NCBI RefSeq assembly: GCF_030848805.1
Contig: NC_092365.1
Location: 20,851,395 to 20,915,394, forward strand
Direction: 5' to 3'
From: Temnothorax longispinosus
Taxonomy: Eukaryota; Arthropoda; Insecta; Hymenoptera; Formicidae
DNA: 64,000 nucleotides
Shown here: piece by piece, positions 61,461-64,000 of the stretch
How positions within the stretch are numbered: position 1 is the first letter of the stretch
Layout of the letters: each line of letters begins with the position of its first letter
Program-made: the position numbers and the translations under genes
Notes under the pieces: generated by a model
Seen by the model: the letters and a program-made list of their open reading frames with translations, nothing else
What the model was told of the DNA's origin: nothing
Databases searched by the model: none

Positions 61461-61530
61461 GTCTTATTCAAGCTCAGAATCTGATGAAGATTTGCGTGAA
61501 ACTTCAGTTGATGAAATCGAAGATGAATAA
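61461..61530 (+). CDS. Alternative terminal exon of the BED gene, Ser/Glu-rich
   Basis: TATAACTTGCAG precedes one base (G) that would complete GA-G, then SYSSSESDEDLRETSVDEI and a short acidic end before TAA. The phase equals that of the 59755 exon, so a BED exon could splice to either. The acidic Ser-rich peptide is compositionally unlike random AT-rich translation. No AATAAA lies close after it. Confidence 0.45.
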
Positions 61531-61599
61531 GGAAATATTTATAGATTTGAGAAGAGAAAGTAAGCGTTTTTGACGAGTATACATTATTATACCATTTTT

Positions 61600-62334
61600 T
61601 AAGTATTGATTTCTCTGTTAGATTTTCTACTAGTTCTTTTAATCACTTTTTATAAATATGAATGCGATTAAAGGAGTATAAATGCACCAAGCACTTTGAG
61701 ATCACTTGTCACCCACACGTACCTACACATCCACACACGTTTTATTTTTTAATAATACATTTTCGGATGGTTAATTTAAATGTATTGGGCATTTATAATA
61801 AACTATTATGTAAATTATATAAATATTAGGTTTTGCTACGACTAATATCTACTTATCACTTGAATCTTATAAATTATTGCTAATATTTTTACTTGTGTAT
61901 TTTCTAATTAAATTCATGCGGATAGGTAACACAATTCATATTGCAATACCATTTTTTATTTTGCAACAATAAATACTAGAGGTATAATTATAAACTGCAC
62001 GTATAAAAATTACTCTTTATAATCTTATTAACCGTTTAAATCTTCAAGATGTGATAATTTTAGTTAAAGTTTAAATAAAAAATGTGTCATTGAAAGTTAT
62101 TCTATATATTTATTGTTCTTTACATAAATACAGTTTTGAAATATTTCAAAATGGATAGAATAGGTAAAATATATTCAGCAGCATTATGGATTTTGATATT
62201 TTGAAAGCGATATACAGACAAGCATCACGATTTTTAATTTGACGATCTGAATAATTAGGAGAGAATACATGCCTACGTGTGTTTATGTACTCACACGCTC
62301 ATCGTGTGCGCACGTGTGTGTACAAAATGTATAC

Positions 62335-62385
<51 letters not shown>

Positions 62386-62549
62386 TTTAAAAATAAGTGT
62401 TTCTGTTAAATTTCTATTAGTATTTTAGTATTGTGCCGTTATCTGTACGCATTTTCGTCTTCTTTTCCCCCTTCTCATATATTTTCCATATATTTTCCGA
62501 TATCTAAGTGCAGGTTGAATTGACGATCGTCGTTCGTGGAAGATGTGCG
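61600..62549. other. AT-rich intergenic DNA with (TA)n
   Basis: A (TA)n microsatellite lies at 62335-62382 with a GT-rich stretch just before it. No gene is supported. Confidence 0.45.
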
Positions 62550-63049
62550 NNNNNNNNNNNNNNNNNNNNNNNNNNNNNNNNNNNNNNNNNNNNNNNNNNN
62601 NNNNNNNNNNNNNNNNNNNNNNNNNNNNNNNNNNNNNNNNNNNNNNNNNNNNNNNNNNNNNNNNNNNNNNNNNNNNNNNNNNNNNNNNNNNNNNNNNNNN
62701 NNNNNNNNNNNNNNNNNNNNNNNNNNNNNNNNNNNNNNNNNNNNNNNNNNNNNNNNNNNNNNNNNNNNNNNNNNNNNNNNNNNNNNNNNNNNNNNNNNNN
62801 NNNNNNNNNNNNNNNNNNNNNNNNNNNNNNNNNNNNNNNNNNNNNNNNNNNNNNNNNNNNNNNNNNNNNNNNNNNNNNNNNNNNNNNNNNNNNNNNNNNN
62901 NNNNNNNNNNNNNNNNNNNNNNNNNNNNNNNNNNNNNNNNNNNNNNNNNNNNNNNNNNNNNNNNNNNNNNNNNNNNNNNNNNNNNNNNNNNNNNNNNNNN
63001 NNNNNNNNNNNNNNNNNNNNNNNNNNNNNNNNNNNNNNNNNNNNNNNNN
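62550..63049. other. Assembly gap of 500 N
   Basis: Exactly 500 N, a probable fixed-size gap. The four long frames that span it are artefacts. Confidence 0.99.
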
Positions 63050-64000
63050 TTTTTAACTGCGATATGTTTGGCATGCAGGATGGAAAATAATCTAGATGTA
63101 ATAATTAATAATTAACTCTTTGTCAGCAATTTGGATCTTTTAAGACCTAAGCGAAATTTCTTTCTTGAATTTCCTAAAAAAAAAAGTTTACAATAGAAGG
63201 GTTTTGCTGCCGCCGCCGTCATGACACTGGTCAATGTGTGTTCGAGCAACGACCAGGCAAAATTAAGTCTGCAAACTCAGAAATTTTTTGAATTTTTTGA
63301 ATTTTTTGAAAGCCTAGAATATAAAGCTTAGAACATAAAAATAATATAGGACTTAATCAATATGTAAAAGATTGTGATGCGACCAAAGATTGGTTTAAGG
63401 ATTTAGGTAAAAATTATAAAGAAATAATTGATAGATGGATAGTACAAAATATAGGACTGAGAGAGCTCTGAAAGGAGAAAGAGATAATAAAGGAAAGGAG
63501 AGTAAGACACAGGGATAAGATTAAGTCTAGCCTTAAAGGAATGAATGAGAGAGCGGAATGTATGTGCGTGCGGTAATATATAATTTTAAACCAAGTCCGC
63601 TTTTTGGCAAAAAAGCTGAAGTTAAATAAATTATTATTATAGGGTGGACTCAAAAGCCCGAGTTTGCTGACGGCGTTAGTAAAAAAATGATTGCTGACGG
63701 ATGATTAATATTCTGCAAATGACACATTGCGCAAAGTAAAACGCGGTGCCAGAATTTAATATTAAAACTGAATATTTCTAAACTAAATTTAAGTCTGTAA
63801 AATGAAACGTTTGTTTGCAGTAAAATTTGACTCAGGTAAAAACTAGTGAACATGAGATCCTTTATCTGTTTTCGAAACAGATGTTCACAAACAGTCTAAC
63901 ATCTTCAACTTGATTTATAGTTGTATTGTCTGTCGGTTTACTGTATGCATCAAATACATTTTTTGCAAAACAAAAAGAAAAATATCTTGTAGTTTTATAT
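63050..64000. other. AT-rich DNA, nothing recognised
   Basis: A triple TTTTTTGAA-type repeat lies at 63284-63312 and a related pair (TTTGCTGACGGCG, ATTGCTGACGGAT) at 63663-63702. Short minus-strand frames have no domain. Confidence 0.45.

Noticed and set aside
62475..63115. Four frames of 182-199 codons
   Set aside because: All span the 500-N gap and contain almost no real sequence.
1..64000. CRISPR arrays, operons, rRNA or bacterial features
   Set aside because: No regularly spaced short repeats with unique spacers, no operon-like gene packing and no rRNA signature. The DNA is eukaryotic in structure.

Overview
The window looks like nuclear DNA from an insect, most likely a hymenopteran and plausibly an ant. 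It has AT-rich intergenic DNA with CpG-rich islands, many (GA)n, (GT)n and (TA)n microsatellites, short intron-bearing genes, many small inverted-repeat elements, and two scaffold gaps of exactly 500 N. Nothing is prokaryotic. The species assignment is inference. No database search was possible, so gene names rest on motifs read from the sequence.

The main content is a same-strand (minus) cluster of three p21/p27/Dacapo-type cyclin-dependent kinase inhibitor (CKI) genes. Gene 1 (1812-3522) is a full-length Dacapo: cyclin-binding RRDLFG, the W-G-F-N-F and YEW kinase-binding segments, a PKRKR nuclear signal, and a complete PIP degron QSTITDFYGKMR split by a phase-1 intron. Gene 2 (9624-10114) is a 106-residue version with an intact kinase-inhibitory domain split by a 170-bp intron and no PIP box. 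Gene 3 (first exon 34139-34430) keeps RCLFG and the first half of a PIP box (QTSIH) but has lost the NFDF and YEW parts. Two downstream exons, 32680-32849 and 29853-29998, could each complete its PIP box in the right phase (DFYAATK or DYWRARK). The three genes together suggest duplication followed by partitioning of cyclin docking, CDK inhibition and PCNA-coupled destruction.

Between and beyond these genes, 4-9.5 kb and 10-29 kb are mostly non-coding, with CpG-rich blocks, microsatellites and MITE-like elements. A small coiled-coil ORF lies at 17673-17903. At 43.9-44.5 kb two unrecognised short reading frames converge tail to tail. From 44.9 to 55.4 kb the sequence is AT-rich and repeat-bearing: a gap, palindromes, a ribozyme-like motif and a 450-bp foldback element.

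The right part (55.5-61.6 kb, plus strand) holds a Thr/Ser-rich, probably secreted, frame-disrupted mucin-like locus and then a tandem array of BED-type zinc-finger exons. Two of the four copies (58544-58681 and 59309-59446) are intact, 138 bp long and phase-symmetric. They splice in frame to a Ser-rich terminal exon at 59755-59890 with AATAAA 30 bp downstream. Two further copies of a related terminal exon follow at 61.3-61.5 kb. The 5' start of this gene was not found.
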